DNA from: Rhynchopus sp. YZ270_cl-10
Taxonomy: Eukaryota; Euglenozoa; Diplonemea; Diplonemida; Diplonemidae
Reading direction: 5' to 3'
DNA: 64,000 nt
Assembly (NCBI GenBank): GCA_964035575.1
Contig: OZ037835.1
Coordinates: 1,922,001 to 1,986,000, forward strand
Shown here: positions 21,082-30,748 of the stretch, in pieces
Layout: every line of letters begins with the position of its first letter
Position numbering within the stretch: the stretch's first letter is position 1
Notes under the pieces: model-generated
Told to the model about the DNA's origin: nothing
The model's input: the letters and a program-made list of their open reading frames with translations, nothing else
Databases searched by the model: none
Program-made: the position numbers and the translations under genes

Positions 21082-24000
21082 ATGAAAGTGTCGTTGCGGA
21101 ACCTGAACATCCTGCTTGCGCTAGCCTGCATTGTGATCACAGCCGTGGTGTGCATGGTGATGAGCATCACGAGTGCCGACGATGCACTGGCCGACACAAA
21201 CACGCTCGTTGAGAGCACTGCTGACCGATGCTTTGGCACCGGGGACGCGTCCTTGCGGGAAGCACTGGAGGACTACCTGACGTCTGTGCAGGAGGGAGCC
21301 TCGCAGATCATTGTCAACTTCCTTTCCGTGCACCGTGTCCGTACGCAGAAGCTGGCTGCTGAGATGGGTTCGTTCCCACCAGAGGTGACTGAGTCGTGGG
21401 CGTTCATGGACGAGAAGAGTTCCTCAATGATGAACGAGCTCCGTATGTTCAACGATATGGGGGCAACCGGGATTTCCCTTATAGGGCGCAAGGGACAGTC
21501 CATTACGATATACGAAGACTATCGCACGATCTCAAACCCAGTTGGCGGGTACCATCACTACATGGCGGATAGGAGCAACGGCAGCGACTACGATGCTGAG
21601 GCAGGTGCACCGGCAGCGTCACGCTTTGTGAGCGGCACTACGGATCCGTACACAGGTCAGTTTATTGCTCCAGAGAACTCGACGTACCGATCAACCGACG
21701 GGCTGCAGCTGGGATGCACGCATGAAGGCAGGGCATTCGAAACGAACGGTGCACAGCCTGCGCCTCGCTGCCTAATGCGGGAGTACAACGTAGACGGCGT
21801 GTATTCCTTATCCGACTTCGTGCAGGTGCATGGTGAGGCTGGTGTGCGGTGGACTGCTCTCTTCCCTCTCCCTCCGTACCTCGTTCTCTTGATGGTCGGC
21901 ACATGGTCACATGAGACGGCAAACGGTGCGCAGCTTGGTACTGTCATGAACGGTTTTGATGTGCGTGCCATGTCACGTGAGCTGAAGCGTCTCAAGCTTG
22001 GGAAGGGAGGGCCCGCGTCAAAGGGAAGGCTGTACACGTCTGTGAATAGTAACTGGATGTACGATGTGTCGGGTGTCCCGTACTTCAACCAGAAGTACGT
22101 TCTGACTGCAGTTTCGCACGGAGAGTATGTGTTTCTTGTTTTCTTTTGTTTTATTCTGCAGAGCTCAAGCAAGAAGGGGCACTTCTTGGCATTTTATTGA
22201 TATGGTGGGTGTCCAGGGTGCGGTACGGCTTTCGTGCCTGGTGTGGCACCTATCCAGGGCGGCACCGTGCGGGACCTTCTCCTTGTTTGGTTCACATATA
22301 CAAAGACCCATCAAAGTGCTTATAATGCTGGTTGACCGGAAATGGTCCCTCGGGTTAAAGTTGGTAACAATGGTGTGGCGCGGATCACGAAAACAGCCTT
22401 GATTTAGTTAACACGAACCCCAGGTAAACTGAAACACCACATCACAGCGGTCACGCTTATGACCCAGCGACTATGGTCTCCTCCCCCCTGCCCGATGTTA
22501 ACGCAACGGACGAGATCATCAGCTCCACCGCGCGACACATTCACGCTGTCGACGGGCGCTACGAGGCGATGGCGAACAAGACCATTTATGAATACCCGAT
22601 CTCCGTCAACGGGACTGAGGAGCAGTTCTTCTTGAGGTATGTGCCAGGTGGCATGTTTTGTTTAGGTGACTAAGCATGAGGGGCTGAGGGTCATTTTACA
22701 AACTTTTCTTTGTTTCTCTTCCAGTTTGTGTCTTTTGCTGGATGGCTTTTGTCCAATGAATGGCACCACACCACGACACAGAGTGCAACGCGTGAACGAC
22801 GGCTACGGTGTGGACTGGTGGATCGTGATCACCCTCGACCGAGAGTACATACTTGGCGATATTGACCGGAGCACACTTGCTGCACAGGAGCGCATCCGTG
22901 ACGAGGTTGACAGCGTGGATGAGAAGCTTGTGCGTTCTCGCATCATCCTTGTTGTGACTGTTGTGGTTGCAAGTGTGCTGCTGATGCTGCTGGCACTGAT
23001 GCTGGTCCTCCGCATTGTCGCACCTTTGGTACAGCTGCAGGAGGAGATGGCGCGTGTGGCTGTGATGAACCTGTCGCAGGTGGACGAGACACGTGCCATC
23101 AGCAACATCGAGGAGGTGGGACACATGCAGACGTCGTTCCTGCAGATGCTTCGCAACCTGAAGGAGTACCGCAACTACATGCCTGCCTCTGTGCTGGTTG
23201 AGGATGTGCCGCAGACGGAGGAGGATGAGGAGAGCGCGTTGGACAACAAGACGCAAACATCGCACGGCAGCCGTAGCGATGGCTCCGTACCTGCGTCACC
23301 CACTGCACAGCACCAGTTCCTCACCATGCAGAAGCTTGACCACAAGAAGGTGGCCCTTTCTGTGGTGAACCTTCGCGGCTTCTTTGAAGCCTCACGTGAG
23401 TTGCCGAGTGGCGAGATGCAGGCACGCCACACGGAGTACCTGAGCACGGTGCTGTCCATCACGACCGCATGCAACGGTGTGAACGACGGCTTCTCAGGCG
23501 ACCGTGTCTTGACGCACTGGAACGGTGCACGCCACTGCAGCTCGGCGAAGCTGCAGGCAGCGAAGTTCTCGCACAGGGTGCGCTCTCACAAGACGCTGCT
23601 GGCACAGAAGTGGACACTCTCGATGGCCTTCGTCTGTGCAGAGGTGCGCTGTGGGAACATGGGCTGCGAGGGCATGAAGAAGTACACCTTCCTTGGCGGG
23701 TGTGTGCCGTGGCTGCACGCACTCGAGAGACTCAACAAAACGTACGGCACAACGATCCTGCACAACGTCACGCACTCGTCCGTTGCGAATGCCTTCTACT
23801 CCAAGACTGTCGCCTGTGTGTCGTACCCAAAGTTCCGCTCAAAACTAGTCCTGAGCGAGCTGCGTGAGGAGATGGAGACCCAGAACGAGGAATGGATGTA
23901 CCAGCTGGACAAATGTGTAGCAGCAAACCCTTATGAGTGCTACAACGCTGCCATGGCGCATGTCTTCGCAGCACACTGGGACGACGCTGCTGCTGTGGCG

Positions 24001-24114
24001 GAGAAGCTTGGCGACACTGACAGAGCGGAGTTCGAGAAACACTTCACTGCAGCAAGGGCGGTGTGCGAGACGGAGTATAAGCTTGAGCCTGTCTTGTCGG
24101 TTGCGGATATATGA
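21082..24114 (+). CDS. receptor with extracellular sensor, HAMP and degenerate class III cyclase domain (copy A)
   Basis: Three exons: 21082-22124, 22448-22636 and 22725-24114 (873 residues). Introns of 323 and 88 bp use GTATGT donors and CACAG/TCCAG acceptors; the joins keep frame and both paralogues splice identically. Residues ~8-29 form a signal anchor. A large extracellular region resembles a Cache-type sensor. A second membrane segment (VVTVVVASVLLMLLALMLV) leads into a HAMP-like linker and a coiled segment. The C-terminal domain aligns to class III nucleotidyl cyclases: VALSVVNLRGF, then GDRVLTHWNG, then GNMGCEGMKKYTFLGG. The first metal-binding Asp (usual FADIxGF) is Asn here while the second (GDRV) remains, so it may be catalytically dead or need a partner. 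Start chosen at the ATG beginning MKVSLRNLN, conserved in copy B. Confidence 0.85.
22664..22720 (+). repeat. R55 element inside intron 2 of receptor A
   Basis: AGGTGACTAAGCATGAGGG followed by a pyrimidine-rich tail. It makes up most of the 88-bp intron 22637-22724. The same element is intergenic at 35098-35160, 49554-49610 and 52660-52712, and is in intron 2 of receptor B. Confidence 0.85.
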
Positions 24115-24548
24115 AAGTTTTGGGTTGTTTTTTTTTGTCCGTTTGGGTTTGGAACAGCAACGTCTTGGCCTACCAGGCGGCACTACCTTATTTTTGAGAA
24201 CCTCACCCTTCTTCTTTGTCCTGGGCTGTGACATTCAATTGCATCCGGGGGTCTTGTTGGCCTCCTGAAACTCTATGAAGGTTGCACCTGAGGGTGGAAC
24301 GTTAGATGTTTCGTACTGTAAGTCTTCGATTTTTTTCTCGTGCTGCACGCTGCCACTCCAGCTGAACGCTCCTTCCGGGGTGATCAATGGAAACAGGCAG
24401 CGGCGTCACAGGAGCAGAAGTGGTGCGTAAGACAGCAGCTGCCACATCATTGTGTGTGAGTACAGAGAACAGAAGAAGGCAGACGCCTGCCACTGAGGTG
24501 GCGGCGCGTAAGAAGGGAATATTGCAGGTGTGCGACATCTACAGCTGA

Positions 24549-24884
24549 ATGCGGTGTGCTGATTGTGAACACAACAACATCGACACAGACAAATGCTGTG
24601 CGACGCACCACTGTGAACTGACGACCCTTTGGAAGGATGTGAAGCTCGCGACCCATGCAGTCTACACAGTGTATCAGGATGTAGACTGTGTGCAGGAGCG
24701 GCCTCGGCGGTTATCGACACAGCAGTGTTGCACAGCACACAACAAAGGTGCTAGCGACCTCTGTAAGCGAAATGCGGGGAAGCAAAAGAAGGACGGAAGG
24801 GGATGCCGACGTTGTCTACGGCAAGGTGCTGTAAGAAGGGAGGCCATGATTCGCAGCGAACGCTCTCTTTTAGTTGTACGATAA
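24549..24884 (+). CDS. possible small Cys-rich protein (copy A), uncertain
   Basis: A 111-codon ATG frame beginning MRCADCEHNN with many CC, CxxC and CxxxC arrangements and a basic C-terminus. The same frame is present without a single base change downstream of receptor B (29421-29756), while the sequence just upstream of it differs between copies by substitutions and a 4-base indel. That pattern hints at constraint. But the block is part of a recent duplication and the minus strand is open too, so it may be noncoding 3' flank. Confidence 0.3.
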   Translation: MRCADCEHNNIDTDKCCATHHCELTTLWKDVKLATHAVYTVYQDVDCVQERPRRLSTQQCCTAHNKGASDLCKRNAGKQKKDGRGCRRCLRQGAVRREAMIRSERSLLVVR

Positions 24885-25299
24885 CGAAGCTGCGTGGCGC
24901 CATCCTCTTTCTTCTCCGTCTTCTGGCGGTTGGTAGAAAGGGGGGTGGATCACGACAACAAGTTTATATGCTTCACAGCAATGAAATCATCACTGGGCAC
25001 GAATGTTTCACATGCTGGTTTGATTATTTTCTTGGCAACAGCAGACTCATGAGACTGGGGGGTGAGTTTGCGACAATCGCCTCCTTTCTCTGGTGCTTTT
25101 TTTACTTAGAGTACCTCGCACTAGGCGAGGTGTGACTACCTACGAACCATTTGCGAAGTGTGACTGAGTGTGGGGATGCGTTCAAGAATAAACTCTTTCC
25201 CCCCAAACCCCCTTTCGTCTCCAGTTTTCTTTATCCAAACGGATCGATTGGAGTGTGTTCTAGTAACCTTTTTTGGTGTACCACAGACGAAGCGATAGG

Positions 25300-25375
25300 A
25301 ATCTGGCTCGTTTTCCAGATGTTAAATCTGGTTCCCAGATCTGGCAGATCTGGCCAGATCTGGCAGTATCCCGTG
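25300..25375. repeat. AGATCTGGC foldback island, right arm only
   Basis: Five closely spaced AGATCTGGC/CCAGATCTGG words. The matching block after receptor B (30241-30380) has both arms, so this copy looks truncated on the left. Confidence 0.6.
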
Positions 25376-25413
25376 ATTAAATACTGTTTCTCTCTTTTTC
25401 TGTCTTGTTAATA

Positions 25414-25544
25414 CCGTATAAGGAACTATTCTGGGTCGTGACTATTTTGAGGCAGAAATATTCCGGGCGGAACAAAACTGGGACACTTGGGATTTTTTGG
25501 GGTGTCCCAGTTTTGTTCCGGCCCTAGAATAATTCTTTTTACGG
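25414..25544. mobile_element. TA-flanked mini-transposon (MITE), mariner-like (copy A)
   Basis: Imperfect terminal inverted repeats (CCGTATAAGGAACTATTCT against a diverged complement ending at 25544) lie directly between two TA dinucleotides (25412-25413 and 25545-25546), as expected for Tc1/mariner-type insertion. The centre holds a perfect 18-bp hairpin, GGAACAAAACTGGGACAC and its complement. Copy B is at 30407-30568. Confidence 0.65.
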
Positions 25545-25608
25545 TATTCATTGTCTCATTTCACTGCCCTTTGTTTGTACTCCCCAACTCCCATTCAATC
25601 GACACTCA

Positions 25609-25672
25609 GGGGATGCGTTCAATGAAATCATTGGCGTAGAAAAGTTCGAGGATGTAGGTTTTATTATTTCTT
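25609..25672 (+). repeat. 62-bp dispersed element R60, copy 1
   Basis: Begins GGGGATGCGTTCAATGAAAT and ends GTAGGTTTTATTATTTC. Other copies: 30503-30564, 30628-30692 and 60914-60972. See the 30503 entry for evidence of insertion. Confidence 0.85.
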
Positions 25673-25857
25673 TCCGGTGTAAGCGGGGTTTACCCCTAGG
25701 GCTTTGCTACCCTGCATGCGTTTGAGCACGTGTCAACTACCTCTTGTGCTTGTTTCCCACAAAAATGATCTTCACTTCACCACACCCACAACCCACCCAC
25801 AGTCAGGTGTTGCTGCACCCCACCACCCCACTGCCCGAAGAGGATCTTTCAGCGAAG

Positions 25858-28800
25858 ATGAAAGTGTCGTTGCGGAACCTGAACATCCTGCTTGCGCTAG
25901 CCTGCATTGTGATCACAGCCGTGGTGTGCATGGTGATGAGCATCACGAGTGCCGACGATGCACTGGCCGACACAAACACGCTCGTTGAGAGCACTGCTGA
26001 CCAATGCTTTGGCACCGGGGACACGTCCTTGCGGGCAGCACTGGAGGACTACCTGACGTCTGTGCAGGAGGGAGCCTCGCAGATCATTGTCAACTTCCTT
26101 TCCGTGCACCGTGTCCGTACGCAGAAGCTGGCTGCTGAGATGGGTTCGTTCCCACCGGAGGTGACTGAGTCGTGGGCGTTCATGGACGAGAAGAGTTCCT
26201 CAATGATGAATGAGCTCCGTATGTTCAACGACATGGGGGCAACCGGGGTCTCCCTGATGGGGCGTAAGGGACAGTTCATTACAGTGTACGAAGACTATCG
26301 CACGATCTCAAACCCAGTTGGCGGGTACCATCACTACATGACGAATAGGAACAACGGCAGCGACTACGATGCTGAGGCAGGTGCACCGGCAGTGTCACGC
26401 ACTGTGAGCGGCACTACGGATCCGTACACAGGTCAGTTTCTTGCTCCAGAGAACTCGACGTACCGATCAACGAACGGGCTGCAGCTGGGATGCACGCATG
26501 AAGGCAGGGCATTCGAAACGAACGGTGCACAGCCTGCGCCTCGCTGCCTAACATGGGGGACCGACACACAAAGCGTGTATTCGTTATCAGACTTCTTGCA
26601 GGTGCATGGTGAGGCAGGTGTGCGGTGGACTGCTCTCTTCTCTGCACCGCCATACGTCATTCTCGTGATGATCGGCACATGGTCACACGAGACGGCAAAC
26701 GGTGCGCAGCTTGGTGCTGTCATGAACGGTTTTGACGTGCGTGCCATGTCACGTGAGCTGAAGCGTCTCAAGCTCGGGAAGGGAGGGCCCGCGTCAAAGG
26801 GAAGGCTCTACACGTCTGTGAATAGTAACTGGATGTACGATGTGTCGGGGGTACCAGACTTCGACCAGAAGTACGTTCTGACTGCAGTTTCGCACGGAGA
26901 GTATGTGCTTCTTGCTTATTTGTTTTTGTTTTCTTCTGCACAGAACTCAAGCTAGAAGAGGCACTTCTTGGCATTTTAGTGAAATGATGTCCAGGGTGCG
27001 GTACGGCTTTCGTGCCTGGTGTGGCACCTATCCAGGGCGGCACCGTGCGGGACCTTCTCCTTGTTTGGTTCACATCAGATATAAAGACCTATACTGGACT
27101 GAAAATGGCCCCTCAGGTAAAAGTTGGTAACAATGGTGTGGCGGATCATGAAAGCAGCCTTGATTTAACGTGTGCGTACACATTATCAACCGTACCATTT
27201 CAAGATTTTGTGGAAGTTCGACCTTTTTTACGGTCGATAATTTGTACGAACACGGTAGTTAACACGAAACAGCCTAGCCGAAACACCACATCACAGCGGT
27301 CACGCTTATGACCCAGCGACTATGGTCGCCTCACCCCTGCCCGATGTTAACGCAACGGACGAGATCATCAGCTCCACCGCCCGACACATTCACGCTGTCG
27401 ACGGGCGCTACGAGGCGATGGCGAACAAGACCATTTATGAATACCCGATCTCCGTCAACGGGACTGAGGAGCAGTTCTTCTTGCGGTATGTGCCAGGTGG
27501 CATGTTTTGTTTAGGTGACTAAGCACGAGAGGCTTAGGGTCATTTTACAAACTTTTCTTTGTTTCTCTTCCAGTTTGTGTCTTTTGCTGGATGGCTTTTG
27601 TCCAATGAATGGCACCACACCACGACACAGAGTGCAACGCGTGAACGACGGCTACGGTGTGGACTGGTGGATCGTGATCACCCTCGACCGAGAGTACATA
27701 CTTGGCGACATTGACCGGAGCACACTTGCTGCACAGGAGCGCATCCGTGACGAGGTTGACAGCGTGGATGAGAAGCTTGTGCGTTCTCGCATCATCCTTG
27801 TTGTGACTGTTGTGGTGGCAAGTGTGCTGCTGATGCTGCTGGCACTGATGCTGGTCCTCCGCATTGTCGCACCTTTGGTACAGCTGCAGGAGGAGATGGC
27901 GCGTGTGGCTGTGATGAACCTGTCGCAGGTGGACGAGACACGTGCCATCAGCAACATCGAGGAGGTGGGACACATGCAGACGTCGTTCCTGCAGATGCTT
28001 CGCAACCTGAAGGAGTACCGCAACTACATGCCTGCCTCTGTGCTGGTTGAGGATGCGTTGCGGGCTGAGACTGAGACAGAGACGGAGGAGGAGGAGGAGG
28101 AGGAGAGCGAATTGGACAGCAAGACGCAAAGATCGCACAGCACTGGCTCCGTACCTGCGTCACCCACTGCACAGCACCAGTTCCTCACCATGCAGAAGCT
28201 TGACCACAAGAAGGTGGCCCTTTCTGTGGTGAACCTTCGCGGCTTCTTTGAAGCCTCACGTGAGTTGCCGAGTGGCGAGATGCAGGCACGCCACACGGAG
28301 TACCTGAGCACGGTGCTGTCCATCACGACCGCATGCAACGGTGTGAACGACGGCTTCTCAGGCGACCGTGTCTTGACGCACTGGAACGGTGCACGCCACT
28401 GCAGCTCGGCGAAGCTGCAGGCAGCGAAGTTCTCGCACAGGGTGCGCACTCACAAGACGCTGTTGGCACAGAAGTGGACACTCTCGATGGCCTTCGTCTG
28501 TGCAGAGGTGCGCTGTGGGAACATGGGCTGCGAGGGCATGAAGAAGTACACCTTCCTTGGCGGGTGTGTGCCGTGGCTGCACGCACTCGAGAGACTCAAC
28601 AAAACGTACGGCACAACGATCCTGCACGACAACGTCACGCACTCGTCCGTTGCGAATGCCTTCTACTCCAAGACTGTCGCCTGTGTGTCGTACCCAAAGT
28701 TCCGTGCGAAACTAGTCATGAGCGAGCTACGTGAGGAGATGGAGACCCAGAACGAGGAGTGGATGTACCAGCTGGACAAATGTGTAGCAGCAAACCCTTA

Positions 28801-28981
28801 TGGGTGCTACAACGCTGCCATGGCGCATGTCTTCGCAGCACAGTGGGACGACGCTGCTGCTGTGGCAGAGAAGCTTGGCGACACTGACAGAGCGGAGTTC
28901 GAGAAACACTTCACTGCAGCAAGGGCGGTGTGCGAGACGGAGTATAAGCTTGAGCCTGTCTTGTCGGTTGCGGATATATGA
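25858..28981 (+). CDS. receptor with extracellular sensor, HAMP and degenerate class III cyclase domain (copy B)
   Basis: Tandem paralogue of the gene at 21082. Exons 25858-26900, 27297-27485 and 27574-28981 give 879 residues. Intron 1 is 396 bp because it holds a mini-transposon; intron 2 is 88 bp. Domain order is the same, and the first metal-binding Asp is likewise Asn (VVNLRGF). Compared with copy A, the cyclase-like domain is almost unchanged. Changes cluster in the extracellular region (around residues 232-275, after the conserved CL or RCL) and in the acidic linker before the cyclase-like domain (a Glu run here). This suggests two receptors with the same output and different ligand preference. 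Whether it makes cAMP/cGMP or is a pseudoenzyme cannot be told from sequence. Confidence 0.85.
27168..27255. mobile_element. 88-bp TA-flanked MITE in intron 1 of receptor B
   Basis: Present in copy B and absent from copy A, where the empty site reads GATTTAGTTAAC. Filled site: TA, then ACGTGTGCGTACAC..., then ...GTACGAACACGG, then TA. The 20-bp ends match as inverted repeats at 17 positions. A TA target duplication and short terminal repeats indicate a Tc1/mariner-type MITE. Its ends resemble those of 47152-47247. Confidence 0.8.
27513..27572 (+). repeat. R55 element inside intron 2 of receptor B
   Basis: AGGTGACTAAGCACGAGAGG plus pyrimidine tail, filling most of intron 27486-27573, as in receptor A. 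Confidence 0.85.
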
Positions 28982-29420
28982 AAGTTTTGGGTTGTTTTTT
29001 TTTGTCCGTTTGGGTTTGGAACAGCAACGTCTTGGCCTACCAGGCGGCACTACCTTATTTTTGAGAACCTCACCCTTCTTCTTTGTCCTGGGCTGTGACA
29101 TTCAATTGCATCCGGGGGTCTTGTTGGCCTCCTGAAACTCTATGAAGGTTGCACCTGAGGGTGGAACGTTAGATGTTTCGTACTGTAAGTCTTCGATTTT
29201 TTTCTCGTGCTGCACGCTGCCACTCCAGCTGAACGCTCCTTCCGGGGTGATCAATGGAAACAGGCAGCGGCGTCACAGGAGCAAGGCAGAAGTGGTGCGT
29301 AAGACAGCAGCTGCCACATCATTGCGTGTTCGAACAGAGAACAGAAGAAGGCAGACGCCTGCCACTGAGGTGGAAGCGCGTAAGAAGGGCATATCACAGG
29401 CTTGTGACGTACACAGCAGA

Positions 29421-29756
29421 ATGCGGTGTGCTGATTGTGAACACAACAACATCGACACAGACAAATGCTGTGCGACGCACCACTGTGAACTGACGACCCT
29501 TTGGAAGGATGTGAAGCTCGCGACCCATGCAGTCTACACAGTGTATCAGGATGTAGACTGTGTGCAGGAGCGGCCTCGGCGGTTATCGACACAGCAGTGT
29601 TGCACAGCACACAACAAAGGTGCTAGCGACCTCTGTAAGCGAAATGCGGGGAAGCAAAAGAAGGACGGAAGGGGATGCCGACGTTGTCTACGGCAAGGTG
29701 CTGTAAGAAGGGAGGCCATGATTCGCAGCGAACGCTCTCTTTTAGTTGTACGATAA
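29421..29756 (+). CDS. possible small Cys-rich protein (copy B), uncertain
   Basis: Identical counterpart of 24549-24884. In this copy the frame is also open upstream to an ATG at 29142, giving 204 codons. Copy A breaks that longer frame, so only the 111-codon part is shared. No family recognised. Confidence 0.3.
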   Translation: MRCADCEHNNIDTDKCCATHHCELTTLWKDVKLATHAVYTVYQDVDCVQERPRRLSTQQCCTAHNKGASDLCKRNAGKQKKDGRGCRRCLRQGAVRREAMIRSERSLLVVR

Positions 29757-30240
29757 CGAAGCTGCGTGGCGCCATCCTCTTTCTTCTCCGTCTTCTGGCG
29801 GTTGGTAGAAAGGGGGGTGGATCACGACAACAAGTTTATATGCTTCACAGCAATGAAATCATCACTGGGCACGAATGTTTCACATGCTGGTTTGATTATT
29901 TTCTTGGCAACAGCAGACTCATGAGACTGGGGGGTGAGTTTGCGACAATCGCCTCCTTTCTCTGGTGATTTTTTTACTTAGAGTACCTCGCACTAGGCGA
30001 GGTGTGACCACCTATGAAACATTTGCGAAGTGTGACTGAGTGTGGGGATGCGTTCAAGAATAAACTCTTTCCCAAACCCCCTTTAGTCTCTGGTATTCTA
30101 TATCCAAAACATCGAGTGGAGTGCGTAATAATGATCTCTTTTGTATACAACACACGAAGCGGTAGGACGGTTGTAAGAAAATAATCCTGAAAGGATCGGA
30201 TTGATTTTGGTTTGAATGATGGGATCGTGTGTGTAATTCG

Positions 30241-30380
30241 GATTAAATAACGGATACTGCCAGATCTGGCCAGATATAGGGGGCGAAATCCCAGATCTGG
30301 CTCGTTTTCCAGATGTTAAATCTGGTTCCCAATCTGGCAGATCTGGCCAGATCTGGCAGTATCCCGTGATTAAATACTGT
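30241..30380. mobile_element. AGATCTGGC foldback element, complete copy
   Basis: Arms ATACTGCCAGATCTGGCCAG (left) and its complement ending GGCAGTAT (right) are perfect over 20 bp, with further partial matches outward (TTAAAT). The corresponding place after receptor A has only the right part. Confidence 0.6.
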
Positions 30381-30406
30381 TTCTCTCTTTTTCTGTCTTG
30401 TTAATA

Positions 30407-30568
30407 CCGTATAAGGAACTATTTTGGGGCGGAACAAAACTGGGACACTTGGGATTTTTTGGGGTGTCCCAGTTTTGTTCCGACCCTAGAATAATTCTTT
30501 TTGGGGATGCGTCCAATGAAAATCACGTCAGTAGAAAAGTTCGAGAATGTAGGTTTTATTATTTACGG
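30407..30568. mobile_element. TA-flanked MITE (copy B) carrying an R60 insertion
   Basis: Same element as 25414-25544, again between TA dinucleotides (30405-30406 and 30569-30570). It has lost about 31 internal bases relative to copy A and gained the 62-bp R60 element near its right end. Confidence 0.65.
30503..30564 (+). repeat. 62-bp dispersed element R60, copy 2 (insertion)
   Basis: Copy A of this region reads ...TTCTTTTT followed directly by ACGG. Here 62 bases (GGGGATGCGTCCAATGAAAA ... TTTTATTATTT) sit exactly between the same two words. This shows R60 as a discrete inserted unit. Confidence 0.85.
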
Positions 30569-30627
30569 TATTCATTGTCTCATTTCAGTGCCCTTTGTTT
30601 GTACTCCCCAACTCCCATTCAATCGAC

Positions 30628-30692
30628 ACTCAGGAGATGTGTTCAATGAAATCATTTGTGTAGAAAGTTCGAGGATGTAGGTTTTATTATTT
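30628..30692 (+). repeat. dispersed element R60, copy 3
   Basis: Diverged copy (GAGATGTGTTCAATGAAATC ... GTTTTATTATTT) upstream of the first chitobiase gene. It is equivalent in position to 25609-25672 upstream of receptor B. Confidence 0.8.
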
Positions 30693-30748
30693 CTCCCCGG
30701 TGTAAGCGGGGTTTACCCCTAGGGCTTTGCTACCCTGCATGCGTTTGA

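Larger units (their letters stand above)
20997..25202 (+). repeat. segmental duplication, unit A (receptor gene block)
   Basis: About 4.2 kb closely matching 25774-30073. It covers the receptor gene, both introns and the 3' flank including a small Cys-rich frame. Most of the 3' flank is identical base for base, so the duplication is recent or kept similar by gene conversion. Confidence 0.92.
25774..30073 (+). repeat. segmental duplication, unit B (receptor gene block)
   Basis: Second copy of 20997-25202. It differs by an 88-bp mini-transposon in intron 1, scattered substitutions, and in-frame changes in the linker before the cyclase-like domain. The DNA immediately upstream (25609-25770) instead matches the upstream region of the first chitobiase gene (30628-30790). 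Confidence 0.92.
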
